Counted from the first letter of the stretch, positions 42,942-56,221 are shown. The stretch is DNA of 64,000 nt from Siphonodentalium dalli (GCA_032622095.1 CP136065.1:22372134-22436133); one strand, 5' to 3'. Program-made: numbers and translations. Notes: a model not told the origin generated them from the letters alone.

Positions 42942-43729
42942 AAACTGAACTCTCTTAATTACGGAGACACGATTGGTGTGATCTAACCAATTTAGACGAT
43001 ACCATTGACCAAAATCGGGTCACAATAGTCCAAACGGGCGACTGTGTTGGCAGCTCTGACTGGACTGGTGTTCGAGTATATCGAAATGGATAATATAATT
43101 TTGACGATTCTAAAATAGATGCAACCTCGAACTCAATAGCTATATATATAGGATACATGTGCATGATGTCAGTAATTTCCAGTACATGAATGGCAGTAAT
43201 TTCAAGGAAACGAACAGATACTACAAACTGTCCATTGCTACACAGCTTCAGTTAAAGGGACACTGACATTTAAATTTGTATCGTTTCGTGGTTCGTCCTC
43301 CGATGTGTAGGCCATAATCGCATGTGGGTGGATTATGTTATATAATACATTAATTAACAATGCGTCAACAATTAATGCGAATAGTCTTTTCCGGAGTGTT
43401 TAAAACTATATTATTTTCCTAGTTCAAATGGTTTACATCACTGACCATGGATTATACGTGAATCTGGATATTTCCATTTGGGATAACTATCATGTGTTAC
43501 TCTCTCTCTCTCTCCCATTCCAAACTGTTTTTGATGAAACAGTGATTCTGTGGTATTTACAATTACCCAATCGACAACAAAATCATCACTCATTACGTGG
43601 CGTTGTGACTATGGATAATAACTGGATTAACAGTGAAATTGAAGCTTTTCTCTTTTGGATTACTGTACCTCAAGTGTTTATGTTGTATACCCCCCCCCCC
43701 AACCCCACCCTTACACACCTTCAAAACTG
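42942..43729. other. no gene seen; simple repeats
   Basis: A TC run lies at 43500-43513 and a C run at 43691-43700. Short frames lack domains. Confidence 0.5.
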
Positions 43730-44206
43730 TTAAAGGTACTCAACCCGTAAAGAGGGTCCCCATCTCAACAGATTCCAACAACAACAATCCGATCAGAGGG
43801 TCCTATATTACTATTTCTTTGGCTTTGGGGGTAAAAAATATTTGATTCGAGTCGAGGAACCCATCAAACAAAGCTCAGAGTTATTAGATATTGATTTTTG
43901 AAAATTCTTATGTTCTCGAGATGAGTACTTATAACTGCCGTCAATTTGGTAACATGCTCGAGATTTTACGCCAAAATTCTATTCAAACAGACAAGGATGG
44001 ATAACTCTATAATCAAGTGGTAATAATTGACTACGTACTGGGCCAGGAAGAATTCCCGATAATGAAAAATAATAGATTTCTAAAATCGATATCTAACAAA
44101 TCTGAGCTTTGATGGGTGACTTCCTCGACTCGAATCAAATATTTTTGACCCCCGAAGCCATTGAAATAGTAATTGAGAGGAGTTTTATCGGGTTGAGTAC
44201 CTTTAA
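43730..44206. mobile_element. K-2, TTAA-flanked MITE with AGGTACTC ends
   Basis: Second copy of the family at 23874. TTAA at 43730-43733 and 44203-44206, ends AGGTACTCAA on both sides, and inner blocks ATTTGATTCGAGTCGAGGAA inverted near the right end. Confidence 0.75.
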
Positions 44207-45782
44207 TTTGTTTACCTGGTACAGCCATTTTATGTTGCATTTACAGGATTTCCATAGCCCAGTTAGCACATTTTATTCCTCGATCGGCCAATGATTGACT
44301 TGGCCCATGTCCACCCTCCCACGCATTTTCTGCTAGCCAGGGTGTCAACAATAACAATTGTTTGTGACCCAGCAATCGTCTTCGTTGATAAGCGCTGTGT
44401 CTTAACCATTAAATCTCGCATACAAAACAAAATAAACTGCAGTTGATTTCGTCTAATGTATACTCTTACCGTGTTTGACTTATAAAATGGTCGTGAATAT
44501 ATATAGGAATATATGGTTGCAACATTCTTCTGTTTACTGGAATAAAATTTCGCCCTACGAGCCAGAGACGAACATCGGTAAGTACAAGTATTACACAATT
44601 ATTTTTATGTGTACATATAGTCATGCCTATAAATAGGAGGCTCATAACAACCATAACAGCCCCATTGTTCAACTTGACACCATACCACTGCGGTTGGTGT
44701 GTTTCATACACCAGAAAATTATATCGTGATTCCATGTTCTAAGGAGGCGCCACATTCGTAAGTTTTTCATTATTAAAACATGTCTCAAATACAATGTACA
44801 TGTGTCAAAGATACGGGTGGCGTTGGCGGTGTGTATGCTGTTAAACTATTCGCACTTTGTTCTTATAGCAATCAGAAATATCACATAAGCAGTATGTTAT
44901 TGTCAATTCCCCACCCCTTTGGTATGTAAACAATAGCAAAAAAATAAGTTTCCTGGTTTTTGTTTATATCCGGATATGGTAAACATAAAGAGCGTTATTT
45001 ATTACTGTTTTCCTGATATGGAAATAATAAAGAGCGTTTATATCATTTTCTGAGATTAACCAATATAATTGAGTTGTGTTATGTAAACAGAAGCACAACT
45101 TATGTAACACCAACAGGCTCTTGTTTACGTACACCATCGTACGTCTTGATGACAATATAGTAAATTCTCAACAACTAATTCAACCAGTATTAAATATGTT
45201 TTTGGATCTTTGACACGCAAAATGGCCTTTCCTGGATATGTTCAGATTATCGCAACACCGCGAAAAGACAAATTAAAAAAAAAATCATGGTACTATTAGT
45301 TAACAGCATCAGTTTGCCTAACATCATCAGAGCAATTCAGCAGGACCCAACGGCATCATAGCAGATTAGCAGGACCACTTGGCCAGGGGTGATATATATT
45401 TGTTCTAGTCCGAGTAGTCTAACTTTGATGTAAAATTGTTGTTATTACATTACACAAATTCCACTCACCGTCTTTTCTTATTATCCCTATGATCATTGTA
45501 ATCACATAACACTGTTCAGTATCTCGTTTTATTGATTAATCACACCAATTTGACATTCCGGTGTGTCAGCAAGTGGAGAACACACCAAGCAATGATTTGT
45601 GAGTGTTATGATAATAGCTGGGGAATATTTTAATATTCCACAGTTATTGTTCAAATAATGCACAGTTATTGTTACCAGCGGGTAATCGGCTGAATATTGT
45701 GCAAGGGAGAACAATAGAAAATATGGCGACTGTGGTTTAATATTATTTAGAGCACAATCCCATTGTTGCAATCGTTCCCTGA
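44207..45782. other. no gene seen
   Basis: Frames to 111 codons on the minus strand lack domains. The AAAGAGCGTTTAT motif occurs twice near 44986-45040, matching the inverted motif at 24655-24840. Confidence 0.5.
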
Positions 45783-46181
45783 TTTTTGGTAAAGCACACC
45801 GATTCCCAAGGCTGGCGAATGAATAGTTCAATGATTACCCCATTGTTAGGCACACTCAACTCACAACAGACAAATCGCACGGTCGCTTCGAAGTAGCTTC
45901 AATTACCAGGGGCACGAACAGCGCTCTGCTTCCCCCAAACACACTGCCATTATACGCCGTTACTATGTATGCACCTCTAATATACTAAGCAGGCACATAT
46001 ATAGGGACGGCGTATAAGGGGAGTGCGGGTGGGGGGGATGCACGTTCTCTTGTATAATAACTGAAGCTACATTGAAACGACCGCGCGATTTGTTTGTTAA
46101 GAGTGGCGCGTCTCGAACAATGGGATATCACTGAAATATTAGTTTGCCAGCCTTGGGAATTGGGTGTGATTTACCAAAAAT
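45783..46181. mobile_element. 400-bp foldback element
   Basis: TTTTTGGTAAAGCACACC at the left matches, reversed, GGTGTGATTTACCAAAAA at the right. The arms run inward for roughly 170 bp (CCCAAGGCTGGC, then AAATCGC and TATACGCCGT pairs). The loop is near 45965-46005. No coding capacity. Confidence 0.75.
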
Positions 46182-46965
46182 ACAATATATATACATACAT
46201 CAACAGGACGAACGCAGGGGGTGGCAATAGTAACACATGCATTGGTTGAATTATTTATTAACTAGTAGAATAATTACATTTATTATAATTATTCCACAAA
46301 ACTAATCCAGTTCCGAAAATATTCTCAGGACCACTAATCCAACGATGAAAGTAAACGAATTAACATTTACATTTAGAACCACTAAATAGTGATATATCCA
46401 ATAATCCAACAGAATCACCACTTCACTATATAGCGCTCCACATATCCGATATAACTAACAATAGAACTTGTATCTGGAGAATCTGGAGGAACCAATGGAC
46501 TATTATGGTAGTAATTTCGAAACAGTTTCTTGAAAAGGCGACACGTTTGTCACATAATAATGATGTGCAGCATTACCTTTGGCAAAAAGTAGTTGGTTGT
46601 TGGTTACAGGTCCAAATTCCATGTCATCATTCTGGGAGACAGACTTGTTCGGAATTCATGATCCACTTATACAATGTATATAATAATAGTAAGACACAAT
46701 CATGCGACTTCCACATTTGACTTTCCAAACACATCTGCGAGTGACTTGGTTTGTGAAAACGCATCACACGTTAATCCGTGTCGCTTCGGACATATTTATT
46801 CACATTCAACGGCGATCACTGCATGGGTAATCACGATGATTGGTGTGGCTAACGGGTCATTGTGTTCATCTCGGCCAGCGCACGGATTGTACGTCGTGTT
46901 CAACTTACGATCAATTGCGTATTTCGAGATAATCGCATTATGTGCGGTCAATTGTGCTCTAAGTA
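46182..46965. other. no gene seen
   Basis: A 108-codon frame at 46674 has no domain and no splice context that I can support. Confidence 0.5.
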
Positions 46966-46968
46966 GGT

Positions 46969-47049
46969 CAGAGCACGCGAATAGTTCTTTACCAGAATAA
47001 ATCTCGTCTCCGACTCGATTTATTCTGGTAAAGAACTATTCTTGTGCTC
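46969..47049. repeat. 81-bp hairpin with 34-bp arms
   Basis: Arms AGAGCACGCGAATAGTTCTT and the mirrored GGTAAAGAACTATTCTTGTG are nearly perfect across 34 bp, with a 13-bp loop. It could be a MITE remnant. Transcribed, it would fold like a small-RNA precursor. Confidence 0.8.
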
Positions 47050-47057
47050 TAACCATT

Positions 47058-47106
47058 ACATAATTCTGCTGTGGTTTTGGAGTTGATTAATTAGGGCATT
47101 ACTGTA
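47058..47106. repeat. Mar-4, right-end fragment
   Basis: TAATTCTGCTGTGG followed by ATTAGGGCATTACTGTA is the right end of the Mar family. Confidence 0.6.
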
Positions 47107-47194
47107 GTTGACAGTCAAGTTTGAGCTAAGGTCATGGGTTGGCGTCCTCTGTCGGTATGTGTATGTGTGTCCATCAACAATTTCCTATAGCACA

Positions 47195-47960
47195 CCCCAC
47201 AGGTCATATCTCTCATTCGATCGTCGCCAAACTTCACATGGATATTCGGGGTGACTTAATTTCTAGATGGGAGCCATAAATTTTTAACAAAATTCATCAA
47301 AAAAACATGGCCGCCAGCTGCCATCTTGGATTTAAAATTTGAATCCATCGCTACAACCTGCAGCCCGCATTTATTGTTTTGAAATTTCTGTCATATTTAG
47401 GTTAAACTACTGAATTTGAACAATTTTCGATGAAAAACATAGCAGCCATTTTGATTTTATTCTTTGCATTACTAAATATTTTGGCACACCCTCCAGACCA
47501 TATCCCTCAACTGATCATCACCAATCTTTATATTGATCTTTAGGGTCACATCTAGATGAGAGCTACTAATTTCGAAATTTGTTGAAAAACATGGCTGCCA
47601 TGCAGTGTCCATCTTGGATATTAGTCATTGCATGACTAAATTCTTTGGCACACTGTACAGGCTACATCCCTCATCCAATTGTTACTAAACTTCCAATGAA
47701 TCATTGGGGTGACATCTAGATGGGAGGCATTGATTGTTTTCGAAACTCGTTAAAAACATGGCCGCCAGCAGCCATCTTTGATTTCAAATTTGAATCCATC
47801 GACCCGGCCACACTCGGTAGCCTGTATTTTTTTTAGAGATGTATTTGAAAATTTACTGGCGTTTTTAGGATCAACTTTAGTTGGCAATATCGAGCTATCA
47901 AATTTGAATGATGGCCGACAGGTCTTTGCATGACTAAATATTTAGGCAGGCCTTACACTC
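47195..47960. repeat. degenerate tandem repeat with AACATGGCCGCCA
   Basis: At least three units (about 47200, 47490, 47650) share 'CATATCCCTCA', 'ACATCTAGATGGGAG' and 'AAAAACATGGCCGCCAGC'. Spacing is irregular. Non-coding. Confidence 0.7.
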
Positions 47961-48224
47961 AACATTTTTTATCCATTTTATCCCAAACTGCTTCTCCTAG
48001 TTGAGCTATTGTGTATTGACACTTTCATATGATTTAGCATCAAATGATGTTTTCATCCTAAAAGAATTAATCTTCTTTCAGAGAGACGACAGGTAGACAT
48101 TTTTTAATTCCTTCCATAGTTTTCAAATGTTTCATTGGCTGACCTTTTACATAAATGGATGTGGACCAATATCTAGATGGCTGTCATATTTAGTTAGTAA
48201 CAACCCATATGATTGGCTGCCCAC

Positions 48225-48990
48225 TCCGAATTGTCATTATCCCACGCCAAATTGAAAATTTGCGGGGGGTATAGTAATGGGTTCCGTCCGTCCGTCTGTC
48301 CGTCCGTCCTCCATACATCCGTCCGTCCATCCGAAGAAACAACTTCTTGTCTAGAACCATTGGGCCGATTTAGCTTATATTTGGTATGGAGGGTTCTTGA
48401 ATGACTGGGGTTCAGATTTGTTCAAATGGGGTCACTGGGTCAAATAGGGTGGACCCAGGGACATAATTCCAAAAAATAATAATAAACAGATTAATAATTC
48501 AGATTGAACTCCTTGATCAATTTAACATACAAAAAAAAATAATTACTTTTTAGCTCGCCTGAGACGAAGTCTCCGGTGGAGCTATAGTCATCATTCCTCA
48601 TCCGTCCAATCGTCCGTCCATCCGTCCGTCCGTCCATCCGTCCGTAAACAATTTTTTAAACATCTTCTCCTCTGAAACCATCATACCGAATCGGTTCATA
48701 TTTGGTGGATGTTCCCTAGTTGACTCTCATTCAGATTTGTTCAAATGAGGTCACTGGGTCAAATATTTGCGAAGCCAGTGCCATAACTCTTTCCCTCCAT
48801 AGTATTTCTTAAAACGACTTCTTGTCTAGAACCATTGGGCCGATTTAGCTTATATTTGGTATGGAGTGTTCTTGAAAGACTGGTGTTCAGATTTGTTCAA
48901 ATGGGGTCACTGGGTCAAAATATCGAACTCCTTGATCAATTTAACATACAAAAACAAATTATTAGGTTTTTGTTTTTAAAACATTTAAAA
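48225..48990. repeat. dispersed CGTCCGTC-containing repeats, two copies
   Basis: Both copies have a CGTCCGTCC-rich block (48285-48330, 48605-48645) and share CAGATTTGTTCAAATG and GGGTCACTGGGTCAAAT. A further related copy is at 51950-52270. This is a class of repeat widespread in marine invertebrates. Confidence 0.75.
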
Positions 48991-49073
48991 AAATTATAAA
49001 AACTAACACCGTTGTAACATCCGCAGAGTTATGAAAATCTTTAATGAAATCATGGAAACTTTCCCTTTCCATC

Positions 49074-49090
49074 ACCCCCCCCCCCCCCCA
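49074..49090. repeat. poly-C tract
   Basis: A C run of about 17 bases is followed by a CCA-rich stretch. A proline-rich frame across it is an artefact of the run. Confidence 0.8.
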
Positions 49091-49349
49091 CCACCACATG
49101 ACCCAGACCACCACCCTGTCCTCAACCAACAGCATCCCACCCCCATCTCATCTCCTAACTCACAGGATCTCTCCCACCAGCAGATTCAGTCAATTGTATT
49201 AGCTACAGACCGACAGAGAGGGAGAGAGAGAGTTAATATAAATACACAGTCATCAATTGATATGTTATCAGACTGACAGGTGTGAACAAATGCAATTGCT
49301 AGCACTCCTGCCAGTGTGTTATTAAAATCAAATCAAAACAAATTATTGT

Positions 49350-49800
49350 TCTCAAACCTGAATTTAGTGTGTCTGACATTTGCATAATGAGGTCCACAGA
49401 AGGTGAATTTAGTTATGCTACCCTGCACAGCAGGCTAGCATCACCAAATACACTAGCCAGGGTCCTCATTCTGCTTGGGCCTCATCTTCTGGGAAGTATA
49501 TAGGGTCTTCAGTTGACATTTTTACTTACTTGTCCCCTTCTGATTAGTTTCTATATCCCCTTATCTGTAGAGGATAAAATACATAATTGAGGTGCCCAAT
49601 GGGTGCACATCACCAACTTTAACTGGAGAACTTCAATCTGATGCTATGTCTCCCATAGCAGTTGAGGCCTAAACAGAATGAGGTCCCCAGAGGGTGAATT
49701 TCGTGGTGCTAACCCGCATTGCAGGATTGCGTCATTAAATACATCCTTTGGGGACCTCATTCTGCAAATGTCAGACACTATGTTCAGGCCTGGCTGTTCA
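49350..49800. mobile_element. foldback element with GAATGAGGTCC arms
   Basis: CCTGAATTTAGTGTGTCTGA at the left is mirrored near 49770-49795 (TCAGACACTATGTTCAGG). Each edge then carries AATGAGGTCC, and two inner palindromes (49385-49474, 49674-49764) both end GGACCTCATTCTG or similar. Partial relatives are at 55768-55798 and 61222-61410. Confidence 0.7.
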
Positions 49801-49819
49801 AATATTATTTCCTTAACCA

Positions 49820-51865
49820 CCAGTAAAACCCATGTCACACTCAGACCGGCGCTCTCACTGCGCTGCAAAAGTACCAACATATGAGTAACACGCAGGAGGA
49901 GCGCCGAAAACTGTCGAAAATTGTCAAACTTTTAAAACAAAGTATGCTCCTATTGCGTTCCTACTTTGTCAAGTCTCACGCTCTTAGTGCGTTCAAGTCG
50001 CTGTCATTGTGATGCTAGTACGTTCTCAATAAGTTCGCAAAACGTTCTCTGCGCGGGCGCGGAGAGTACAGATAGCGCCTCCTGCGTTCTCCAGTCATAG
50101 TCAGTTTTTAGGTTGTGGTGAAAATACCCAACACTCCGCAATAGATTAGCTGTCCGATTAAACTACTGTCACACTCCGCTGCGATCAGGCCGGCGCTTGC
50201 ATTGCGCTGAAAAATAATCAAAGCGCCAAGCAAAGCGCGGTAAGGTACCCAAGAACGTATTGGTGACGCAGTGGACACTGGCTAGGACGGGAGAGGGTCT
50301 CCGTGATCGCCCCAGAGCGCCAGAGCACCGCGCTTGTTTTGTGCATGCACAAAACAAGCGCAGAGGTTCGACGTTATGACCAGACGTAGTACCGTCGCCA
50401 TTTGCTGATTTTTGTGCAGTAAATGGGGTAGTTGTGGAAATGCAAGATTATTGTTTGAAAACAATACCGAAAAGGGCGCGTTTGTTGTCACGGACTGGTG
50501 CAGCGGATGACGTTCTAAGGGAAAATTGACCACTTGAAGTTCAAATAGACTTAACCCATGGCCGGCGGGACTTTTAGTTAACACTGTCGCCTATGGAAAA
50601 TAATTAGTTGTGTGTAACCAAGAGGGCGGTGAAAACGTGATAAGCGGGATAGGAGCATGGCTTGTCACACGCGCCGCATGTATAACTGGTGGGGAGTTTC
50701 TCGTTTCGCGTGCGGGCTGACATTATCAATGGGTGTTTTATTAGTTTTATTTATAGAATGGGAATTTTTGGGATGATTAAAAGTCAAACTGCGAGCTGGA
50801 GGCCGAGTCTCGTAAAAGGTGCATGTAGTTGGGGAAATTCAATTTCGTTTATTGTGTTAATCAACGTTGATTAATGTTGATTTTTGGTTTGTGATAAACT
50901 ATATGTCAATTACAAATGAAAGAAATTTCTGCAGCCCACTGGGGTTTGTGGTCGGAGACGGTCGAGTCGGCCACCGGACACCGGTTCATTAATTAGGGGC
51001 TGGTTGTTATTGTTATTTAACGGAATTCTGAGTTGGTCATTCGCAAAACCAATATATTTTATATTCTGCAATTACATTCTTGGGTTTATAATATATGATC
51101 TTGAGCGCGTTACCATTTCTGACATTGGTTCTCTTGTTTTAACAGATTGAAAATTTCTGACAATTTTCCGCGCTTCCACTGTGCATTACTCGTATTTTGA
51201 TACTTTTTCAACTCAAAGCAAACGCCAGCCTGATCGCAGCGGAGTGTGACAGTGGTATGAGCAGACCGCATTTCAAAGTGGGATCGTACTATAAACCTGC
51301 TGTAAACGCCAGAAGAACGCCATGTATAACGCTTGGGCGTAAAGCGAGCGCCAGAGTCGCAGTGGCAGCACAATGTGGTCGTTCTATGAGCGGGAACCAG
51401 CCAATAACACCCCATGACAGCGCAGAAAGAGCGCAATAAGTTTTGGACAGAGCCTCATTGAGCGTATTAAGGACGGGAAAGGCACGTAGTGAGAATTTGA
51501 TTAAGCTTACTGTAGTCGCAAAAGACAAGATTAATTTCTTGCTGGGACCACGAGAAGCTAATGTGCGCTCTTGCTACGTCCACATAACGCTCACGTCGCT
51601 CGCTTGGCGCTTTGCTTTGCGCTGTCACGGCGACAGTACTACGTCCTGGTCAGAACGCCGAGCCTCTGCGCTTGTTTTGTGCATGCATAAAACAATCGCG
51701 GCGCTCTGGCACCTATGGGCGACCATGGAGATCCTCGCCCGTTGTAGCCAGTGTCCACTGCGTCACCAATCGGTTCTTGGAGACCTTAGTGCGTTTAGGT
51801 GGGCGCTTTGATACTTTTGCAGCGCAATGAGAGCGCCGGCCTGAGTGTGACAGGGGCTTTACCAG
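49820..51865. mobile_element. composite foldback element, TGTCACACTC ends (outer)
   Basis: Left CAGTAAAACCCATGTCACAC and right, reversed, CTGGTAAAGCCCCTGTCACA begin an inverted repeat of about 55 bp continuing CCGGCGCTCTCA and GCGCTGCAAAAGTA. A second inverted pair (50164-50400 against 51610-51858) lies inside. GC-rich relative to its surroundings. No transposase frame; no clear target duplication. Confidence 0.75.
50164..51252. mobile_element. inner foldback element with the same kind of ends
   Basis: ACTGTCACACTCCGCTGCGA at 50164 is mirrored exactly by TCGCAGCGGAGTGTGACAGT ending 51252, a shared 26-bp end. The middle (about 50400-51180) is unique and non-coding. Nested inside 49820-51865. 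Confidence 0.75.
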
Positions 51866-53390
51866 TTGAACTCATTATATCCTGATTTTGCAAAGAAATC
51901 TTGGGGGGGGGGAGTATATTGAACTGAATTTGTCTGTCTCTATGTCAAACTGTTCTCCCATCCATCCATCGGTCTTCATGTCTCTATCCGTCCATCAATT
52001 GTTTTCGTCTCCAGATACATATTAAAGATCAAATGGGTTTATATATTTTGGTGTGGATGTCCCCTAGGTGACTTACATTCACATTTGTTCAAATGAGTTC
52101 ATCAGGTCTAATAGCTGAGAAGCCAGGGCCATAACTCTTTCCTTCCATAGTAATTCTTAAAACAATTTCTTCATCAGGCCTATTTAGCTTATGTTTGGTA
52201 TGGAGGGTCCTTCGGTGACTGGGGTTTAGATTTGTTCAGATTTGGGGTCATTTTAGTAAAATTGAGGAAAATCAGTTCAGTTCAACTATTAAACTCTACC
52301 GTCTGAAATTATCAAATGAATGGATCTCATAGATGGGGATTCACGTTTGAACAAATAGGGGTGGAGATAGGAGATTTAATTATCAACCAGCCACCCTACT
52401 TGTGCTTTTTGATACTGGTATAATAATGTATAGATTCCTCTTGATTTCTAAGCTGCCTGGGTGGAGGGCAATGGGGCGGAAGTGTAGTGTTGTGGTCTCC
52501 AGAGTCCCAGTCGTATCAGTCTTTGCAGTCTGGTGAGTGACCCTACAGTCATTGACTGTCTTGTTAATTAGCTTTCCAGCTCCATTCTTTCCGTCTCCAA
52601 TTGGGGTAAAAATAAAGTTTAGCCAAATGAAATATTTATTAGCCAAATTCAAAAAACATTGGCCATTGGCCAATTTGGCCACAGACAGCATGAACACTGA
52701 TGCAGGCTACTAGATATATTATCTTTTCATTATTTGATTGTGTTTGCTCAGTTTTGACTTGCAGTGTATGACAGTTGTAATGTCGTTCGCGAAAATGCAG
52801 GTCAAAGCTCTTTAATCGAACCTGTGTTATATTTGAGAAAGTCGTGATAGCATAGTTATGCAATGGTCCATCTCCTATTCTGCGTTTTGAATCAATGTGG
52901 AAGTCCCCACTAATGACGTCATTAAATTCTTGATTTTTTTTATTTTCCACACACAAAAATAGTATTTTCCAAATTGTTTGTTATATTTAGAAGAAATTAT
53001 GTCTTTAATTATCGATCCCCCTTTCACAAAAAAAGAGGACACATGTTTTATTTAAAAGATAATTCTGACATACACACTGACATACAGACAAAAACATATC
53101 TTTATCTTAATATTATGAAATATTCGATTACTTTTCAATTTTTTTTAGAGTTATTCGGCTCAAAATTCGATTCGGTCAAAAACCACTATTCGCAGGGGCC
53201 TAGAATGAACAGGACGACCCCAGTGTGATACCAGCTCTGGTTCTTTTTGACATGTCTGTCACATTTTAATAATCTGAATACCTACCATCCAAGGCCCCTT
53301 CACACCATGTCACATTTATCAGCTTTGTGGTTCCCGAGATGTTCAAATGAGTCTCATTAATTTCAATGAAGAATTTTTGTTTTTATTTAT
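51866..53390. other. no gene seen; CGTCC-type repeat copy
   Basis: 51955-52270 resembles the repeats at 48225-48990 (CCGTCCATCAATTG, TTTGTTCAAATGAG). The rest has frames to 105 codons with no domain. Confidence 0.5.
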
Positions 53391-53394
53391 TTAT

Positions 53395-54100
53395 TTTTAT
53401 GTGTACCCATACCATGTATGGTACACATAATGCCGACGTCCGGATCAACCATCCGTCGTTCGTCCGTCCGTCTGTCTGTCCGTCTGTCCGTCTGTCCGTA
53501 GACACTTGCTATCCGATTCATTTACTCGAATATTTTTTATCCGATCGTGTTCAAATTTTATGTACATGTTTATGATGACACACTCCTCACCTGTATAGTT
53601 TTTGGTATCGATCTGTTGATCAGTTTAGAAATTATTAACACTTTGTATCCGCACATAGGCATGAGCTATCCGATGCTGTAACCAAAGTATTTTTTGTCCG
53701 ATTGTTTTCATATTTGATAGGTAGGTTTATGATGACATACTCCTCACCTGTATAGTTTTTGGTATCGATTAGTTGATCGGTTTAGAAAATAATTAACCCT
53801 TCACACACATGCTATCCATTGTAATAAGTTGAACATATTTCTTCTGATCTGCCTCATATTTCTTACCCAGCTTTTTCTTAGCACGTTCTTTATCTGTATG
53901 GTTTTTGGTATCGTTTAGTTAACCCTTTCTGCTCTTATTTTTAAATAGAATTCATCCAAGCTGTGTTGACTTAAATATTTTTCATCTCATCAGCACCATA
54001 TTTGGTACATATGGTCCTCACCCCAAAATACAGATTAGGTTCAAATTTGAGTTTGATCCTGTATATTTTAACAGAGTTATGGCCATTTAAAATTCAAGTA
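53395..54100. repeat. degenerate tandem repeat with CGTCTGTCCGTC block
   Basis: Starts with a CGTCCGTCTGTC array at 53458-53500. It then has three or four loose units, each with CTCACCTGTATAGTTTTTGG, TATCGAT and a TTAGTTGATC-like phrase (53585, 53745, 53900), continuing weakly to about 55150. Non-coding. Confidence 0.7.
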
Positions 54101-56003
54101 ACTGATAATCTAATTAATGCCTGCAGGCACTGTGAGCTTAGAAGAGGAGATCTTATTACAAAGCCAGTGTATTATTGGAAATGAGTTTTGTTTAGCATTA
54201 GATAAATACCATGGCTCACAGAGTCAAATCTCTTTAAGACACATATCACAGTGATAGGGGTTCTCTCAGGTATGGAGTCTCATTTGTTGAACCAGAACAC
54301 CTGACCAAACAAATCTCTCAACACTAATAAAATCTCTCTCCTGACTCTCAGACTATCACACACAGTGGGCTAGCATCTCTAACAAAATTGTCAAAACCAT
54401 GATTGATGACTCTCTGGTCCATTCTGTGTTCTGTACAAAATTAAGTTACCCCCTTTGTTGAAACAGGTTCATGACATTAGAGACTGACTTATTGTATGGG
54501 TTTCTAAATCCAATGACATGCTTTTTATAGAGTTTTTGTGTTTATCAGTTCATTAGTTTGGCTAAGATTAACCCCATTCTATCCAATTTCATGACTCAAA
54601 TATTTCCATTGATTATGTTTATAGTTCTTGGCATAGTTTTATGATAACACACCCCTAACCTGCACAGTGAGGGTCATTTGGTTTATTTGCTCAAAAATAT
54701 TAACATCCTCCACCAATCTTGTTGACACAATGTGATAACTAAATATTTTTCACTCGATCACTATAATTATAAATAATTGCATCAATGTTAATGATGACAC
54801 ATTCTTCACCTGTATACATTTTGGTATCGATTGAATGGTTTTGATAATATATTAACCATAACTTCAATTATATATCCGCTGTTTACATACATTATATCTT
54901 TCCAATGATCAGCTTAGAAGAAAATTAACCCACCCCATTCCATAGTCATACAGTATGCTATCCAATGTAATGAGTCTAATATTTTCAATCTGACCAATCT
55001 CATATACTACCTCTAGCTATCTGAAAATTCTGCATAAAAACATTTTATATCCAATCATTATCAATCATTTTATATCCAGGTCTATACATCCCTCACTTGT
55101 ATAGTTGTTCGGGTATTGATTAGTTTTTGAATCGGAACTATTAACTCTTTTGACCCATCTAAATGATCCCAAGAATTTTTAATATGCAGCTAACACAAAA
55201 CATAATAAAAAAAATAACAATATTAAAAAAAAACATAATATGTTATGTTTCACATTCCAGTGTAATAAGCAAATAAATAACTATTTTGTCTTTAACTGCT
55301 ATGGTGCTTCTCTCTGACTATGGATTGAGCTTAATTAGCTTTATCACTCTATAAGACATATCTGTGTTGAAGTGACTTAATAGGTTGAAATGGAATGCCA
55401 CATCAGTGTTCCTATTGTGTTTATGTGAGCAAGGTGCCTAATAAGTCTGATTCAACTTGTGACCTTAATAGTAAGGTGTCAATTATTGAAACTTTTGCAC
55501 TCGTGAAAAGGTTGGTGTAAGGATTGATATTAAAATAGCCAATCGTTATCGCCAAGGTATGGGTTAAACATCTGCCGATCGTGATCGGCCTCTCGTTTTT
55601 TTTATAAGATACTCATTTACAAAATTTGGTTCATACGCTCATGTCTATGGACGAACAATGAGTGGTCAATCCGGACATATACACTATGTGTATCATACTA
55701 GTACACATACTATGGTATGGGTACAAATATAAACAGTGTTAGTTTGAGAATATATACACTTCTCAGAAGAATTCACCATCTGGGGACCTCATTCTGCAAA
55801 TGACACAATTTGTAGGCTTGCACTTAATCATATTCTACATCAGACATTGGTATTTTATAGCTTGGTTTATGTATGAGATTCAAATGTCTCACGTTTTGAT
55901 CAAAATGGATGGAGGAAAGACATCCAACCCATTCCATTGTTTGTTATAGGCCCGTTTGTTGAACTTATTATCTGGATATTTCCTACTGCTTGTCAATGAG
56001 TAT
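54101..56003. other. no gene seen
   Basis: Weak copies of the preceding repeat occur near 54790 and 55090. The half palindrome TCACCATCTGGGGACCTCATTC at 55776-55797 belongs to the GAATGAGGTCC family. Confidence 0.5.
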
Positions 56004-56221
56004 CTAACCCTTCCACGACTGGAGCTTCCTGAAATTTTGTGAAAACCCTGTGCCAATGAATTATCACATGTATACGAGGCGCCCTATATAAGAGAATGCA
56101 TTGGCGTAACAATAGTTACATTGACCTTGTAAGCCAGTTCATTCTCTTATATATGTGAGTCTCCCTATGGCAAGGGATCACTATTGCTGCACCAGCGCAG
56201 CTCCTGTCATGAAATGGCTAA
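56004..56221. mobile_element. HpA-4, hairpin MITE with CTAA flanks
   Basis: Left end CCCTTCCACGACTGGAGC, right end reversed CCATTTCATGACAGGAGC. Both flanks read CTAA rather than TTAA. Only parts of the hairpins remain. Confidence 0.65.

Noticed and set aside
49031-49276. 81-codon Pro/His-rich frame
   Set aside because: Driven by a poly-C tract and CCA-rich DNA; no splice or domain support.
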